DNA from: Candidatus Uhrbacteria bacterium
Lineage (GTDB): Bacteria > Patescibacteria > ABY1 > SG8-24 > GWF2-40-263
Reading direction: 5' to 3'
Length of the DNA: 64,000 bases
Assembly (NCBI GenBank): GCA_016205975.1
Contig: JACQSK010000012.1
Span: 1-64,000 of the forward strand
Part shown: piece after piece, positions 48,636 to 57,110 of the stretch
Layout: the number at the start of each line of letters is the position of its first letter
Numbering within the stretch: the first letter of the stretch is position 1
Notes under the pieces: generated by a model
The model's input: only the letters and a program-made list of their open reading frames with translations
What the model was told of the DNA's origin: nothing
The model's database searches: none
Made by a program: the position numbers and the translations under genes

Positions 48636-50423
48636 ATGACCGATCAGTCTCGCATTCGAAATTTTTGCATCATCGCGCATATCGATCATGGAAAGTCGAC
48701 TCTGGCGGATCGGCTTTTGGAACTCACGGGCACCGTGGATAAGCGCAACATGAAGGCGCAGATTTTGGATTCGATGGACCTGGAGCGCGAGAAGGGGATT
48801 ACGATTAAGCTCGCGCCGGCGAGGATGATGTATCAGGATCACGTGCTGAATCTCATCGACACGCCGGGGCACGTGGACTTCACCTATGAGGTGTCACGTT
48901 CGCTCGCCGCGGTCGAGGGCGCTATCTTGCTCGTCGATGCCACGCAGGGCGTGCAGGCGCAGACGATTGGGAATTTGTATTTGGCGATGGAGGAGAATCT
49001 CGAGATTATTCCCGTGTTGAACAAAATCGATTTGCCCGCTGCCGACGTTGACGCACGAGCGGCGGAGCTTATGCAGCTCATTGGTTGCGCGCGAGAGGAG
49101 ATTTTGTGCGTGAGCGGAAAGACCGGCGCGGGCGTGATGGAGTTGCTTGACGCGATCGTGGCGCGGATTCCTCCGCCCACGGGAGACGCGGTCGTGCCTG
49201 TGCGCGCACTCATCTTCGACTCGTTTTATGACGACTACCGCGGGGTCATGGCGTATGTGCGCGTCGTGGATGGCGCACTCAAGAAACGGCAGAAGGTTAC
49301 GATGATCGCCACGCGCGCGGATTTGGAGTTGCTGGAGGTGGGAGCCGTGACGCCCAACGGCCTGATCGCGTCCGACACGCTTGCGACCGGACAGATCGGC
49401 TACGTCGTGACGGGGTTGAAGGAGATCGGCGGGTGTCGCGTGGGAGATACGATCACCACCGGTTCAGGCGGCCATGCGTTACCCGGTTACAAAGAAGTGA
49501 AGCCTATGGTCTATGCCGGCATCTTCCCGCGCGAGGGCGACGACTTCCACAAGCTGCGCGAGGCCATGGAGCGGCTTAAGCTCAACGACTCCGCGCTCAT
49601 CTACGAGCCTGAGCACTCTCCCGCGATCGGGTACGGATTCCGCTGCGGCTTGCTGGGCATGCTGCATCTGGAGATTTTGAAGGAGCGCCTTGAGCGCGAG
49701 TTCAACATCACACTGGTGGTGACCGTGCCGTCGGTCGCCTACGAGCTGCTCTTGCGCAGCGGGGAGACGCGCGTCATCAAGTCTCCGCTCGAGTTGCCGG
49801 ATCCTTCGCACATCGAGCTCATCCGTGAGCCGTGGGTGAAACTGGATTTGGTGTCGCCTTCTGAATACATCGGCCCCATCATGTCGCTTTTGCAAGAGCG
49901 CCGCGGCGTGTACCAGACGACCGAGTATCTCTCCGGCGCCCGCGCGATTTTGCATTATGAGATTCCGTTGTCGATGGTGATCGTGGATTTTTACGATAAG
50001 CTGAAGAGCGTTACGGCCGGTTATGCGTCTATGAATTACGAAGTCATCGGTTACCGCGTGGCGGATGTGGTGCGCATGGACATGCTGGTCGCCGAGGAAC
50101 CCGTGGACGCCTTTGCCACGCTCGTCTATCGCGACGAGGCGGAGAAGACGGGGCGGCGCATGGCGACGATTCTGAAGGACTCGATCCCGAAAGAAAACTT
50201 CGTCATCAAGATCCAGGCGGCCGTGGGAGGAAAGATCGTGGCCTCCGAGCGGATCTCGGCGATGCGCAAGGACGTGACGGCTGGACTCTACGGCGGCGAC
50301 GTGACGCGCAAGCGCAAGCTCTTGGAGAAACAGAAGAAAGGCAAAGCCAAGATGGCGGCGCTGGGAAAAGGCCGGGTGAGCATTCCGACTGAAGCGTATC
50401 TGAAAGTGTTGAAAAGAGAGTAG
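48636..50423 (+). CDS. lepA: LepA (EF4) translation GTPase
   Basis: A 595-residue GTPase: G1 AHIDHGKSTLADR, switch I TIKLAPARM, G3 DTPGHVDF, G4 NKIDLPAAD, then the LepA-specific C-terminal domain (RKRKLLEKQKKGKAKM and VSIPTEAYLKVLK). It promotes correct ribosome function under stress. The start is taken at ATG 48636: TAGGAT (48620-48625) overlaps the other in-frame ATG at 48624 and lies 10 nt before 48636, with TTCGAC 18 bp upstream. Confidence 0.95.
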   Translation: MTDQSRIRNFCIIAHIDHGKSTLADRLLELTGTVDKRNMKAQILDSMDLEREKGITIKLAPARMMYQDHVLNLIDTPGHVDFTYEVSRSLAAVEGAILLVDATQGVQAQTIGNLYLAMEENLEIIPVLNKIDLPAADVDARAAELMQLIGCAREEILCVSGKTGAGVMELLDAIVARIPPPTGDAVVPVRALIFDSFYDDYRGVMAYVRVVDGALKKRQKVTMIATRADLELLEVGAVTPNGLIASDTLATGQIGYVVTGLKEIGGCRVGDTITTGSGGHALPGYKEVKPMVYAGIFPREGDDFHKLREAMERLKLNDSALIYEPEHSPAIGYGFRCGLLGMLHLEILKERLEREFNITLVVTVPSVAYELLLRSGETRVIKSPLELPDPSHIELIREPWVKLDLVSPSEYIGPIMSLLQERRGVYQTTEYLSGARAILHYEIPLSMVIVDFYDKLKSVTAGYASMNYEVIGYRVADVVRMDMLVAEEPVDAFATLVYRDEAEKTGRRMATILKDSIPKENFVIKIQAAVGGKIVASERISAMRKDVTAGLYGGDVTRKRKLLEKQKKGKAKMAALGKGRVSIPTEAYLKVLKRE

Positions 50424-50462
50424 CAGGTAGCTAGTATACTAGTGACGAGCTACCTGCTACTC
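50418..50462 (+). promoter_or_regulatory. 15-bp inverted repeat with a -10 in its loop, between lepA and recJ
   Basis: GAGTAGCAGGTAGCT (50418-50432) and AGCTACCTGCTACTC (50448-50462) are exact complements. The 15-nt loop contains TATACT (50435-50440), a likely -10 for recJ. The left arm includes the lepA stop. No T-run follows, so it is an odd combination of stem-loop and promoter. Confidence 0.6.
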
Positions 50463-50466
50463 CTCT

Positions 50467-52197
50467 ATGCATCAACAATGGCAAGTGGCACAACCGATAC
50501 CAGAGCAAGAACGAGCATCGTTTCCGGAGATCGATCCGGTCTTGTTGCAGCTGCTTTGGAACCGGGGCGTGCGCACGCAAGAGGAGATCGACGTGTTCGT
50601 GGGCCCGGATTGGAGTCGGGACACGCACGCGCCCGATCTTTTTTTGCACATGGGTGAGGCGGTGGCGCGCGTGTTCGCCGCGCTCGAGCGAGGCGAGGTC
50701 ATCACCGTGCACGGCGACTACGATGCCGACGGCGTGTGCGGCTCGGCCGTCCTACTCTCAACGCTCAGAGATCTCTGCCGCGCGTTTTCCTTCGACGAGA
50801 ACAGCGTGACGAGCTACATCCCACATCGCGAGAAGGAAGGCTATGGCATCAGCGTGGGGACGATCGAACGCCTGCACGCGCACGATCACACCAAGCTCGT
50901 GATCACGGTCGACTGTGGGATCAGCAACAAGCCGGCGATCGACCGAGGGCGGGAGCTGGGCATCGACACGATCGTGTGCGATCACCACACCATGCCCGCA
51001 GAGCTGCCCACGGCGATTCTCATCCATCCGTTGGTTCCGGGAGAGACGTATCCCAACAAGCAGCTGTGCGGCACGGGCGTGGCGTTCAAGCTCGCGAACG
51101 CACTTATCCAGGAGGCGCGGCGGCGCGGAGCCGCGATGGCCCAAGGGCAGGAGAAGTGGCTTCTTGATCTTGTCGCGATCGCGACCGTGACCGACGTGAT
51201 GCCGCTCACGGGAGAGAACCGCGTGCTGGAAAAATTTGGTTTGATCGTCTTGAACAAGACCAAGCGCAAAGGACTCGTAAAGCTTCTCGAAGTCGCGGGC
51301 TCCACGTTGGGCGAGCTCGACACGATCTCGATCGGTTTTCAGATTGGGCCTCGGCTCAACGCGGCCGGACGCATGACCCACGCCAGCGCCGCGCTCGAAC
51401 TCTTGCTTGAGGAAGACGACCTGCGCGCGACGACGCTGGCCTTGCAGCTCCACGAAACGAACCTGGCGCGGCAGAAGGCGTCCCAGCAGATGTACGAAGA
51501 AGCGAAGGCACAGCTCGGCGACGTGACCGGTAAAAAAATATTGGTGGCCGTACAAGACGGTTGGAGCGCGGGACTCGTCGGGCTGGTGGCGGGGAAACTT
51601 CAAAATGAATATCACCGTCCCGTGCTGGTGGTCGGCCGCGATGGAGAAAAATTCGTCGGCTCAGGCAGGAGCATCGACGGGTTTGATGTGACGGCCGCTC
51701 TGCGCGTCGCGCAGGAGCATCTAGACAAGTTCGGCGGCCATCCACAGGCGTGCGGGTTTTCGGTCACGGGGGAGGCTCGGTTCGCACGCGCGATGGCGGC
51801 CGTGCAGGCGTTTGCCTCTGAGCAGATCGACGATGCCTTGCTCTGTCCCATCCTCAAGATCGATACAGATATCCCGCTTGAGGGCATCACGTGGAACCTG
51901 TTTGAGAGCGTGCAAGCGCTTCGACCGTTTGGAACGGGAAACCCGGCGCCGCTGTTTGTTTCCCGCGGCGTGAAGGTCGTGGCATTCTCGGCTGTGGGAA
52001 AAGATCAGAGCCACCTCCAGCTGCGCGTTCAGTCCGCTGGTGGTAAGATAGCGCGTGCGATCGGCTTTCGATTCGGCGCATGGGCCTCGCGCCTGACGCT
52101 CGGCAGCCGCGTTGATCTCGTCTACGAGGTCGACGTGAACGAGTGGAACGGGAGCAGGGAGTTGCAATTAAAACTTGTTGATCTTGTATGCTCTTAA
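50467..52197 (+). CDS. recJ: RecJ single-strand-specific 5'-3' exonuclease
   Basis: A 576-residue DHH-family exonuclease used in recombination and repair. HGDYDADGVCGSAVLL (near residue 83), VDCGISNKPAIDRGRE, DHHTMPAELPTAILIHP, and the DHHA1 region (QDGWSAGLVGLVAGKL, GSGRSIDGFDVTAAL, FGGHPQACGF) appear in the right order. The C-terminal OB-like end reads LRPFGTGNPAPLF. The gene end overlaps rnhA by 10 nt. Promoter in the inverted repeat above. Confidence 0.95.
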   Translation: MHQQWQVAQPIPEQERASFPEIDPVLLQLLWNRGVRTQEEIDVFVGPDWSRDTHAPDLFLHMGEAVARVFAALERGEVITVHGDYDADGVCGSAVLLSTLRDLCRAFSFDENSVTSYIPHREKEGYGISVGTIERLHAHDHTKLVITVDCGISNKPAIDRGRELGIDTIVCDHHTMPAELPTAILIHPLVPGETYPNKQLCGTGVAFKLANALIQEARRRGAAMAQGQEKWLLDLVAIATVTDVMPLTGENRVLEKFGLIVLNKTKRKGLVKLLEVAGSTLGELDTISIGFQIGPRLNAAGRMTHASAALELLLEEDDLRATTLALQLHETNLARQKASQQMYEEAKAQLGDVTGKKILVAVQDGWSAGLVGLVAGKLQNEYHRPVLVVGRDGEKFVGSGRSIDGFDVTAALRVAQEHLDKFGGHPQACGFSVTGEARFARAMAAVQAFASEQIDDALLCPILKIDTDIPLEGITWNLFESVQALRPFGTGNPAPLFVSRGVKVVAFSAVGKDQSHLQLRVQSAGGKIARAIGFRFGAWASRLTLGSRVDLVYEVDVNEWNGSRELQLKLVDLVCS

Positions 52198-52592
52198 AAA
52201 TTTTTACAGACGGCGGCTCGCGGGGGAATCCGGGACCGGCGGCGTCGGGGGCGGTGATTCAGTCGGCCTCCGGCGAGACGATTACGCATGTTTCGAAGTA
52301 TCTCGGGAGGACGACCAACAACCAGGCCGAGTACACGGCGATCATCATCGGACTCAAGAAGGCGCGCGAGCTGGGCGCCACGACAGTGCAGGTGTATATG
52401 GACTCCGAGCTCGCGTGCAAGCAGTTGAATGGCGAGTACCGCGTGAAGGATCCCGAGATCGCCAAACGATTTTTGGAAATCAAAAACGTGATGCATGATT
52501 TTACGCGGGTGACGTTCACTCACGTCCGCCGCGAGAAAAATAAAGAAGCCGACGCGATTGTGAATAGATGTCTAGATGCGCAGCACTGTTAA
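52188..52592 (+). CDS. rnhA: RNase H1 family protein
   Basis: A 134-residue ribonuclease H fold: FTDGGSRGNPGPAASG (first Asp), NNQAEYTAIIIGL (Glu), VYMDSELACKQLNG (second Asp), and REKNKEADAIVNRCL (last Asp). All four catalytic residues are present, so it probably degrades RNA in RNA-DNA hybrids. It overlaps the recJ end and is in one operon with it. Confidence 0.9.
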   Translation: MLLKIFTDGGSRGNPGPAASGAVIQSASGETITHVSKYLGRTTNNQAEYTAIIIGLKKARELGATTVQVYMDSELACKQLNGEYRVKDPEIAKRFLEIKNVMHDFTRVTFTHVRREKNKEADAIVNRCLDAQHC

Positions 52593-52613
52593 GCGTGGTA
52601 TACTCACGGCAGT

Positions 52614-53711
52614 ATGAGGCTCTTTGGAAAGAAAAAACCAAACAGTTTTTTGGGAGTCGACATCGGGGCGAGCAGCATTAAAGTTGCGGAGTTCGCCAAT
52701 CACAAGGGCCGCGCCAGGCTGCTTACCTACGGGTATGCCGAGCTGCCCAACGCGGCGGCGGGCGACACGCTGTTTGATCAGCCCAAGGCCGCGGGCGAGC
52801 TGCTCTCGCGCGTGTGTCGTGAAGCCGGAACAAAATCTACGGCGGCCATGGCTGCGCTCCCGACGTCCAATGTTTTTTCAACGATCTTGTCCATCCCGGA
52901 GGTGAAAGACGCGCGCGCTCGGCAAGCGGCCGTCAACACGGAAGTCGCGAAGTTGTCGCCCCTGCCGTTGTCGGAGATGATTTTGCAGACGACTTTCCTG
53001 GATGAGGAACAAAAAGGGAAACCCAAGGAAGAGAAAGCCGCGCAGGAAAAGAGGACGGCGTTTCGCGTGTTGGTCACGGGCGCGGCCAAGACGTTCATCC
53101 AAAAGTACATCGAGACATTCAAGGCTGCCAAGCTAAACTTGCAGGCCATCGATACCGAGGCGCTGGCGCTCGTGCGGGCGTTGGTGGGAAAGGACAAGGG
53201 CGCCATCTTGATGCTCGATATCGGTTCTAAGCGCACGAACATCGTGATCGTCGAGAAGGGTATTCCATTCGTGTCGCGCTCCATCACCATCGGCGGCAAC
53301 ACGGTCACGAATCAGCTCATGCGCACGATGGGCTTGTCAGAGGCGGACGCGGATCGTGTGAAGCGCGATCTGGGCGTTGCCCCTCCTGCCGCGTCGGGCC
53401 TGGCGGGCGGATTGCCCAAGCTGCTCGAGCCCATCATGCAGCCGCTCGTGAATGAAATCCGTTATGCGTTTCAGCTTTACGCCAGCATGGAGCTCGCCCA
53501 AATCAAGCAGATAGAGAAGATCATCGTCACCGGCGGCTCGTCGCACTTGCCGCGCATCCCCGAGTATCTCGCCCAGACGCTCAACATGAACGTGTACCGT
53601 GGCGATCCATGGGCGCGCGTCGTGTATCCGGCAGAGGTCGCAAGCGTGTTGGAAGAGATTGGTCCGCGGATGAGTGTGGCCGTAGGGCTTGCGATGCGCG
53701 AGATAGAGTAA
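52614..53711 (+). CDS. pilM: PilM-like type IV pilus assembly protein
   Basis: A 365-residue actin-like ATPase: FLGVDIGASSIKVAEF at the start, AILMLDIGSKRTNIVIVEKG as the second phosphate loop, ITIGGNTVTNQL, EIRYAFQLYASM and IVTGGSSHLPRIPEYL. PilM sits at the cytoplasmic side of the type IV pilus alignment complex. pilN and pilO, its usual partners, are not downstream. TATACT (52599-52604) lies 9 nt before the ATG. It is followed by a receiver-like gene and a pilin. Confidence 0.9.
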   Translation: MRLFGKKKPNSFLGVDIGASSIKVAEFANHKGRARLLTYGYAELPNAAAGDTLFDQPKAAGELLSRVCREAGTKSTAAMAALPTSNVFSTILSIPEVKDARARQAAVNTEVAKLSPLPLSEMILQTTFLDEEQKGKPKEEKAAQEKRTAFRVLVTGAAKTFIQKYIETFKAAKLNLQAIDTEALALVRALVGKDKGAILMLDIGSKRTNIVIVEKGIPFVSRSITIGGNTVTNQLMRTMGLSEADADRVKRDLGVAPPAASGLAGGLPKLLEPIMQPLVNEIRYAFQLYASMELAQIKQIEKIIVTGGSSHLPRIPEYLAQTLNMNVYRGDPWARVVYPAEVASVLEEIGPRMSVAVGLAMREIE

Positions 53712-53715
53712 GTTT

Positions 53716-54093
53716 ATGCCACGACCCAAAAAACGCAGCGTTCTGCTCATCGATCAAGACGCGCACGCGCTCGCCATTTACGAAAAGAGGTTTGAAGGCG
53801 CTGGGTGGAAGGTCGCGCGCGCGAAGCATGTGCAAGAGGCGAAAAAACGGCTGGCGCGATCGATTCCCGACGCGCTCGTCATGGGGTTGCATCCGCTCGC
53901 GGAGGGACTGGCGTTTCTGGACGAACTTCACAAGGATCCGCTTATGGCTTCCGCTGTGCGCGTTGTCTTGACAGACGTCGGTGATCGCCGGACGATGAAG
54001 GAAGCAGAAGCGCTCGGTGTGAAGGCCTACCTGCTTAAAGGCCATGTCGTTCCAGCCGAGGTCATTAGAAAAGTAAAATCTTTTTTCGTATGA
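53716..54093 (+). CDS. Pseudo-receiver (response-regulator-like) domain protein
   Basis: A 125-residue stand-alone CheY-like fold. The first acidic pair is present (VLLIDQDAHALAIYEKRF) and the conserved Lys is in AYLLKGHVVP, but the phosphoacceptor Asp is missing: PDALVMGLHPLAEG has Gly where PDLxLLDxxMP is expected. It therefore probably works by protein contact, not phosphorylation. It lies between pilM and a pilin gene, whose start overlaps this stop, so a link to pilus function is likely but unproven. Confidence 0.75.
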   Translation: MPRPKKRSVLLIDQDAHALAIYEKRFEGAGWKVARAKHVQEAKKRLARSIPDALVMGLHPLAEGLAFLDELHKDPLMASAVRVVLTDVGDRRTMKEAEALGVKAYLLKGHVVPAEVIRKVKSFFV

Positions 54094-54593
54094 ATGAAAA
54101 AAAGGGTTTCACGCTCGTTGAGCTCTTGGTCGTGGTCGCGATCATTGCTCTGGTCGCTACGTTTGCGGCCGTGGCTGTGAACGCCGCGCGCTCCAAACAG
54201 CGCGACGCCACGCGTCTGTCCAATGTCCGCCAGCTTCAGTCCGCGCTGGAAGATTCCTTTAACGAGACGAACCGTTATCCCGATGGCGACCTGACCCCCT
54301 TGGGGGATGCTTCTCAGAGCCTGTGCCTTGGCTCGCGCGGCTTTGCGTCTGACTGTTCGGGAGATGCATCCGTCTTTTTGCGCGTCGTTCCCGGGACGTA
54401 TGAAGACGGCCTTGAGGGCATCGTCACCTGCGGCGAACCATCGCGCCGAGCGTTCTGTTACTCTGCGCGGCAGGAGAGCGACGCCTATGTGATTTATTTT
54501 GAACTGGAAAATGATTTTGCCCCCGTGGGATTGCAGGCGGGCGTGAATTGCGCGACACCCGATGGAATGGAGGCGGGGACGTGCGCACAGTAA
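54090..54593 (+). CDS. Type IV pilin/GspG-like prepilin
   Basis: A 167-residue protein with a class III prepilin leader MNEKKG^FTLVELLVVVAII and a hydrophobic N-terminal helix to about residue 32. The body resembles major pseudopilin GspG (LSNVRQLQSALEDSFNETNR). Several Cys (SLCLGSRGFASDCSG, CGEPS, FCYSA) could form disulfides, suiting the VKOR system in this genome. Overlaps the pseudo-receiver gene by 4 nt. Confidence 0.88.
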   Translation: MNEKKGFTLVELLVVVAIIALVATFAAVAVNAARSKQRDATRLSNVRQLQSALEDSFNETNRYPDGDLTPLGDASQSLCLGSRGFASDCSGDASVFLRVVPGTYEDGLEGIVTCGEPSRRAFCYSARQESDAYVIYFELENDFAPVGLQAGVNCATPDGMEAGTCAQ

Positions 54594-54618
54594 AAAGAAA
54601 ACGACGCGCGGGCGCCGT
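54592..54618 (-). terminator. Terminator of the 54639 minus-strand gene
   Basis: On the minus strand ACGGCGC pairs with GCGTCGT (one G-T pair), followed by TTTCTTTTT. Confidence 0.6.
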
Positions 54619-54638
54619 GTGAGATGGTGGGGAGATCT

Positions 54639-55145
54639 CTAGGGGAGGAAGTCGTCGCGCATCACGTCCCCCGAGGCGATGGGAGCGAAGAGCGCGCACA
54701 GGGTGTGGATCTCGTCGAACGTGGTCGTCGGATCGAGGTGGTACATGCGTTCGGCCTGGTGGAGGAGCCACGGGCCCACGTTGAGATCGCAGTGATCCAA
54801 GAGGACGGCGTTTCCGGTGAGGAAGAGCTCGAGGTCGTGGGCGGGGCCGATCCAGCCGATCTTGCGGAAGGTGGTGAGGGATCGCCAATCCGCCACGCGC
54901 AGACAGTAGTCGACCACCTTCCGCAGGTTGAGGCCCAGCGTCTGGGCCGGGGACGTGCGTTCGATGAGTCCCGGATCGCGCAAGGCGGCGCTCACCATGT
55001 GGCAGAGGCGCATCACGGCGAGGAAGAGAGCCAGCCGCTCCCCGGTGATGGAGATCGGTTTGTGCTCGGTCAGGGCGCGCTCGAGTCGGGTGAGCTCGCG
55101 CTTGTTGCCGTCTGGGTTTTCCGTGAGAGCTGTGAACAAGTCCAT
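54639..55145 (-). CDS. Hypothetical protein, 168 aa
   Basis: No known family. Soluble, helix-rich (LALFLAVMRLCHMVSAALRD, then LRKVVDYCLRVADWRSLTTF), with a C-terminal LCALFAPIASGDVMRDDFL. GGAGG precedes the ATG by four bases and a terminator follows, so it is probably real. Minus strand, divergent from the first ribH-like gene. Confidence 0.65.
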   Translation of the reverse strand: MDLFTALTENPDGNKRELTRLERALTEHKPISITGERLALFLAVMRLCHMVSAALRDPGLIERTSPAQTLGLNLRKVVDYCLRVADWRSLTTFRKIGWIGPAHDLELFLTGNAVLLDHCDLNVGPWLLHQAERMYHLDPTTTFDEIHTLCALFAPIASGDVMRDDFLP

Positions 55146-55267
55146 TGATCCTCCGCGGTGACTTCCGCGCGCCGACGTTACGTCTTTACATGCGTTTTGT
55201 CAACGCATAAGAAAATTTTCTGCTAAAGTCCCCATAACTTCCTTAATTCTTTACCCTTCTGACCCCT

Positions 55268-55741
55268 ATGCAAGTCGAACTCGACCCACGTGTCATGCCC
55301 AAAATCCCTGGCGCAAAAGTCGCGATCCTGCAAGCCAAGTGGTATCGCGAACCCATTGATAAGATGGTTCAAAAAACCGTGGACCTCCTCGTCGCGGCCG
55401 ACTGTCCAAAACCGGACGTTCATATCCTCCCGGGTTCACTTGAACTTCCCCTTGCCGCGCAAGCCCTGATGCGCAAGGAGAAGTATGACGCCATCATCTG
55501 CTTTGGCGCGATCATGAAAGGTGAGACCTATCATTTCGACATGATCATGAACATGTGCGCCGAAGGGTTTACGAAAGTCATGCTCGAAGAAGGTACGCCC
55601 ATCATCATGGAGGTCATCCCCATCGCAAACATGGGCCAGCTTGAAGCGCGCAGCCAAGACGACGCGTTCAACAAAGGCGTGGAGGCCGCGATCGCCACAG
55701 CCGAGATCATCGACTGGCGCCGAAAAAACCTCGACGCGTAA
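55268..55741 (+). CDS. Lumazine synthase (RibH)-family protein A
   Basis: A 157-residue protein with the RibH core order: VAILQAKWYREPIDKMVQKT (substrate Trp region), ILPGSLELPLAAQALM (for PGAFEIP), ICFGAIMKGETYHFDMIMN (for GAVIRGETPHFDYV, His kept), and IPIANMGQLEARSQDDAF (for GVLTTDNxEQA). Lumazine synthase makes the riboflavin precursor and forms 60-mer shells in other bacteria. No other riboflavin gene is seen. A second, divergent copy follows 2 nt downstream, so the two may form a mixed complex. Catalytic activity is uncertain. Confidence 0.75.
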   Translation: MQVELDPRVMPKIPGAKVAILQAKWYREPIDKMVQKTVDLLVAADCPKPDVHILPGSLELPLAAQALMRKEKYDAIICFGAIMKGETYHFDMIMNMCAEGFTKVMLEEGTPIIMEVIPIANMGQLEARSQDDAFNKGVEAAIATAEIIDWRRKNLDA

Positions 55742-55743
55742 GT

Positions 55744-56208
55744 ATGTCGATGCGCGTTCATCTCGTAGTCGGATACATTCACAAAGAAATCTGCGACAGG
55801 ATGATTGATGCGGTTCAATCGATCGCAGACGAGCTTGATTGTCGGATGGGGCGCGTCGTTTGGATCCCCGGGTCCTTGGAGGCGCCTTTGGCTGTAAAAG
55901 AACTTATCGAACGAGACCGTCCCGACGCTATCATCGTATTTGGCGTCCAGGAACAAGGAGCGACAAAACACGGTGAAGTCATTGCCCATCAGGCAACAAG
56001 TAAGCTTCTTGACCTTCAGCTCCAGTATCGCCTACCGATGGCGATCGCCATTATCGGACCTGGAGCCACGCTCGAGCACGCAAAGGAGAAGGCTGTGAGA
56101 ACAGCGAAGAAGGCTCTGCATGCCGCTGTTCACATGGTAAAACTCACTCATGATTTTGGGACAGAACCTCTTGTGCAATCGACAGAGACAGACGCTTTCC
56201 CCTCTTGA
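55744..56208 (+). CDS. Lumazine synthase (RibH)-family protein B, divergent
   Basis: A 154-residue paralogue of the preceding protein: VVGYIHKEICDRMIDAVQSI, WIPGSLEAPLAVKELI, IIVFGVQEQGATKHGEVIAH (GETPHFD-type loop replaced by ATKHGEV) and IAIIGPGATLEHAKEKA. Similarity is clear in the first half and weaker in the substrate loops, so it may be structural or bind another ligand. Two bases from its partner, so in one operon. Confidence 0.65.
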   Translation: MSMRVHLVVGYIHKEICDRMIDAVQSIADELDCRMGRVVWIPGSLEAPLAVKELIERDRPDAIIVFGVQEQGATKHGEVIAHQATSKLLDLQLQYRLPMAIAIIGPGATLEHAKEKAVRTAKKALHAAVHMVKLTHDFGTEPLVQSTETDAFPS

Positions 56209-56258
56209 GGATGCTTTTCTTTTTGAGCTGTCGTGCTAGGATGGCGTCAGGAGGTTCC

Positions 56259-56720
56259 ATGCCCCTTGCAGGTCTTCATAGCTTTCTGTTCCACGCCTCG
56301 CGTGTGGTCGTGGGCGCCGTGCTCGGGACCGTCTGGGCGAGTGTGACCTGGCTGTCCTTTCTGTGGTATGCCTACGCCTTCACTGCCGACGCGATCGAGT
56401 TGGTGCGCGCTTACGCCATGTTCATTCCAGTGGGTGCCCCCATCGGCATCGTACTCGCGTACGAGTCGAAGGACACGTTCGGTCCATGGTGTCATGTGGA
56501 GGCGGCTTTCGTCTTCCTGTGTCTCCCACTTACGACGGTCCTGTGTGGGGCGCTCAGTCGCATGGATGTTCCCGAGTGGTGGATGGGCTTCCTGGTACCG
56601 TTCGGCATCTTCAATCTTATCTGCTGGTCTGGGGTATACGTCTTCGTGAAGCTCAACCGCCACACGGGCTGGGTGCCGGTGCCAGAGCGTGAGCGCACGC
56701 AGGAAGGTTCGGGTGCGTGA
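56259..56720 (+). CDS. Hypothetical membrane protein, 153 aa
   Basis: Four hydrophobic segments (VVVGAVLGTVWASVTWLSFLW, AYAMFIPVGAPIGIVLAY, VEAAFVFLCLPLTTVLCG, FLVPFGIFNLICWSGVYVFV). No family recognised. AGGAGG lies 6 nt before ATG 56259 and TAGGAT (56237-56242) upstream is a plausible -10. It overlaps the next gene. Confidence 0.6.
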   Translation: MPLAGLHSFLFHASRVVVGAVLGTVWASVTWLSFLWYAYAFTADAIELVRAYAMFIPVGAPIGIVLAYESKDTFGPWCHVEAAFVFLCLPLTTVLCGALSRMDVPEWWMGFLVPFGIFNLICWSGVYVFVKLNRHTGWVPVPERERTQEGSGA

Positions 56721-57039
56721 GGAGGAGCTGCGGGCGCTTCTGCACAGCGACCCCGTTGGGTTCGATCGGTACACGGGCATGCTCAAGCGGGAACACGCGC
56801 GCAAGACAGACGCGTATGAACGGATTGAGCGCGCCAGCTCGTTTATCCTCCTTCCTGGGCTTGCAGGACCATTCCTCCTGTTCGTCCTCGGATATCTATC
56901 AGCCGCGCTGTTGGCGCTCACAGCCATGATTGTCGTGAGTACGTGCATGGAGTTCGTCTGCTTCGTCCTCTCGCGGCGCGCGCATCGCGTGGCGCGTGAG
57001 ATCTCCCTCGTTCAGGAAGTGGCTCGTCGTCCTTCCTAG
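56713..57039 (+). CDS. Hypothetical membrane protein, about 108 aa
   Basis: Charged N-terminal half (REEELRALLHSDPVGFDRY) and two hydrophobic stretches (SFILLPGLAGPFLLFVLGYL and LTAMIVVSTCMEFVCFVL), ending in a basic tail. The start is taken at GTG 56713 with AGGAAGG upstream; GTG 56689 is also possible. It overlaps the preceding membrane gene, so the pair is probably co-expressed. Function unknown. Confidence 0.5.
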   Translation: MREEELRALLHSDPVGFDRYTGMLKREHARKTDAYERIERASSFILLPGLAGPFLLFVLGYLSAALLALTAMIVVSTCMEFVCFVLSRRAHRVAREISLVQEVARRPS

Positions 57040-57043
57040 CGCA

Positions 57044-57067
57044 ATCGTCCTTCTCGGGCGATTTTTT
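57044..57067 (+). terminator. Terminator after the membrane-protein pair
   Basis: ATCGTCC/GGGCGAT stem (one G-T pair) with loop TTCTC and a T6 tail. Confidence 0.75.
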
Positions 57068-57110
57068 CGTGTTCGCCTTTCTGGCGGTTTTTTTGTACAA
57101 TTTAGTTCGT

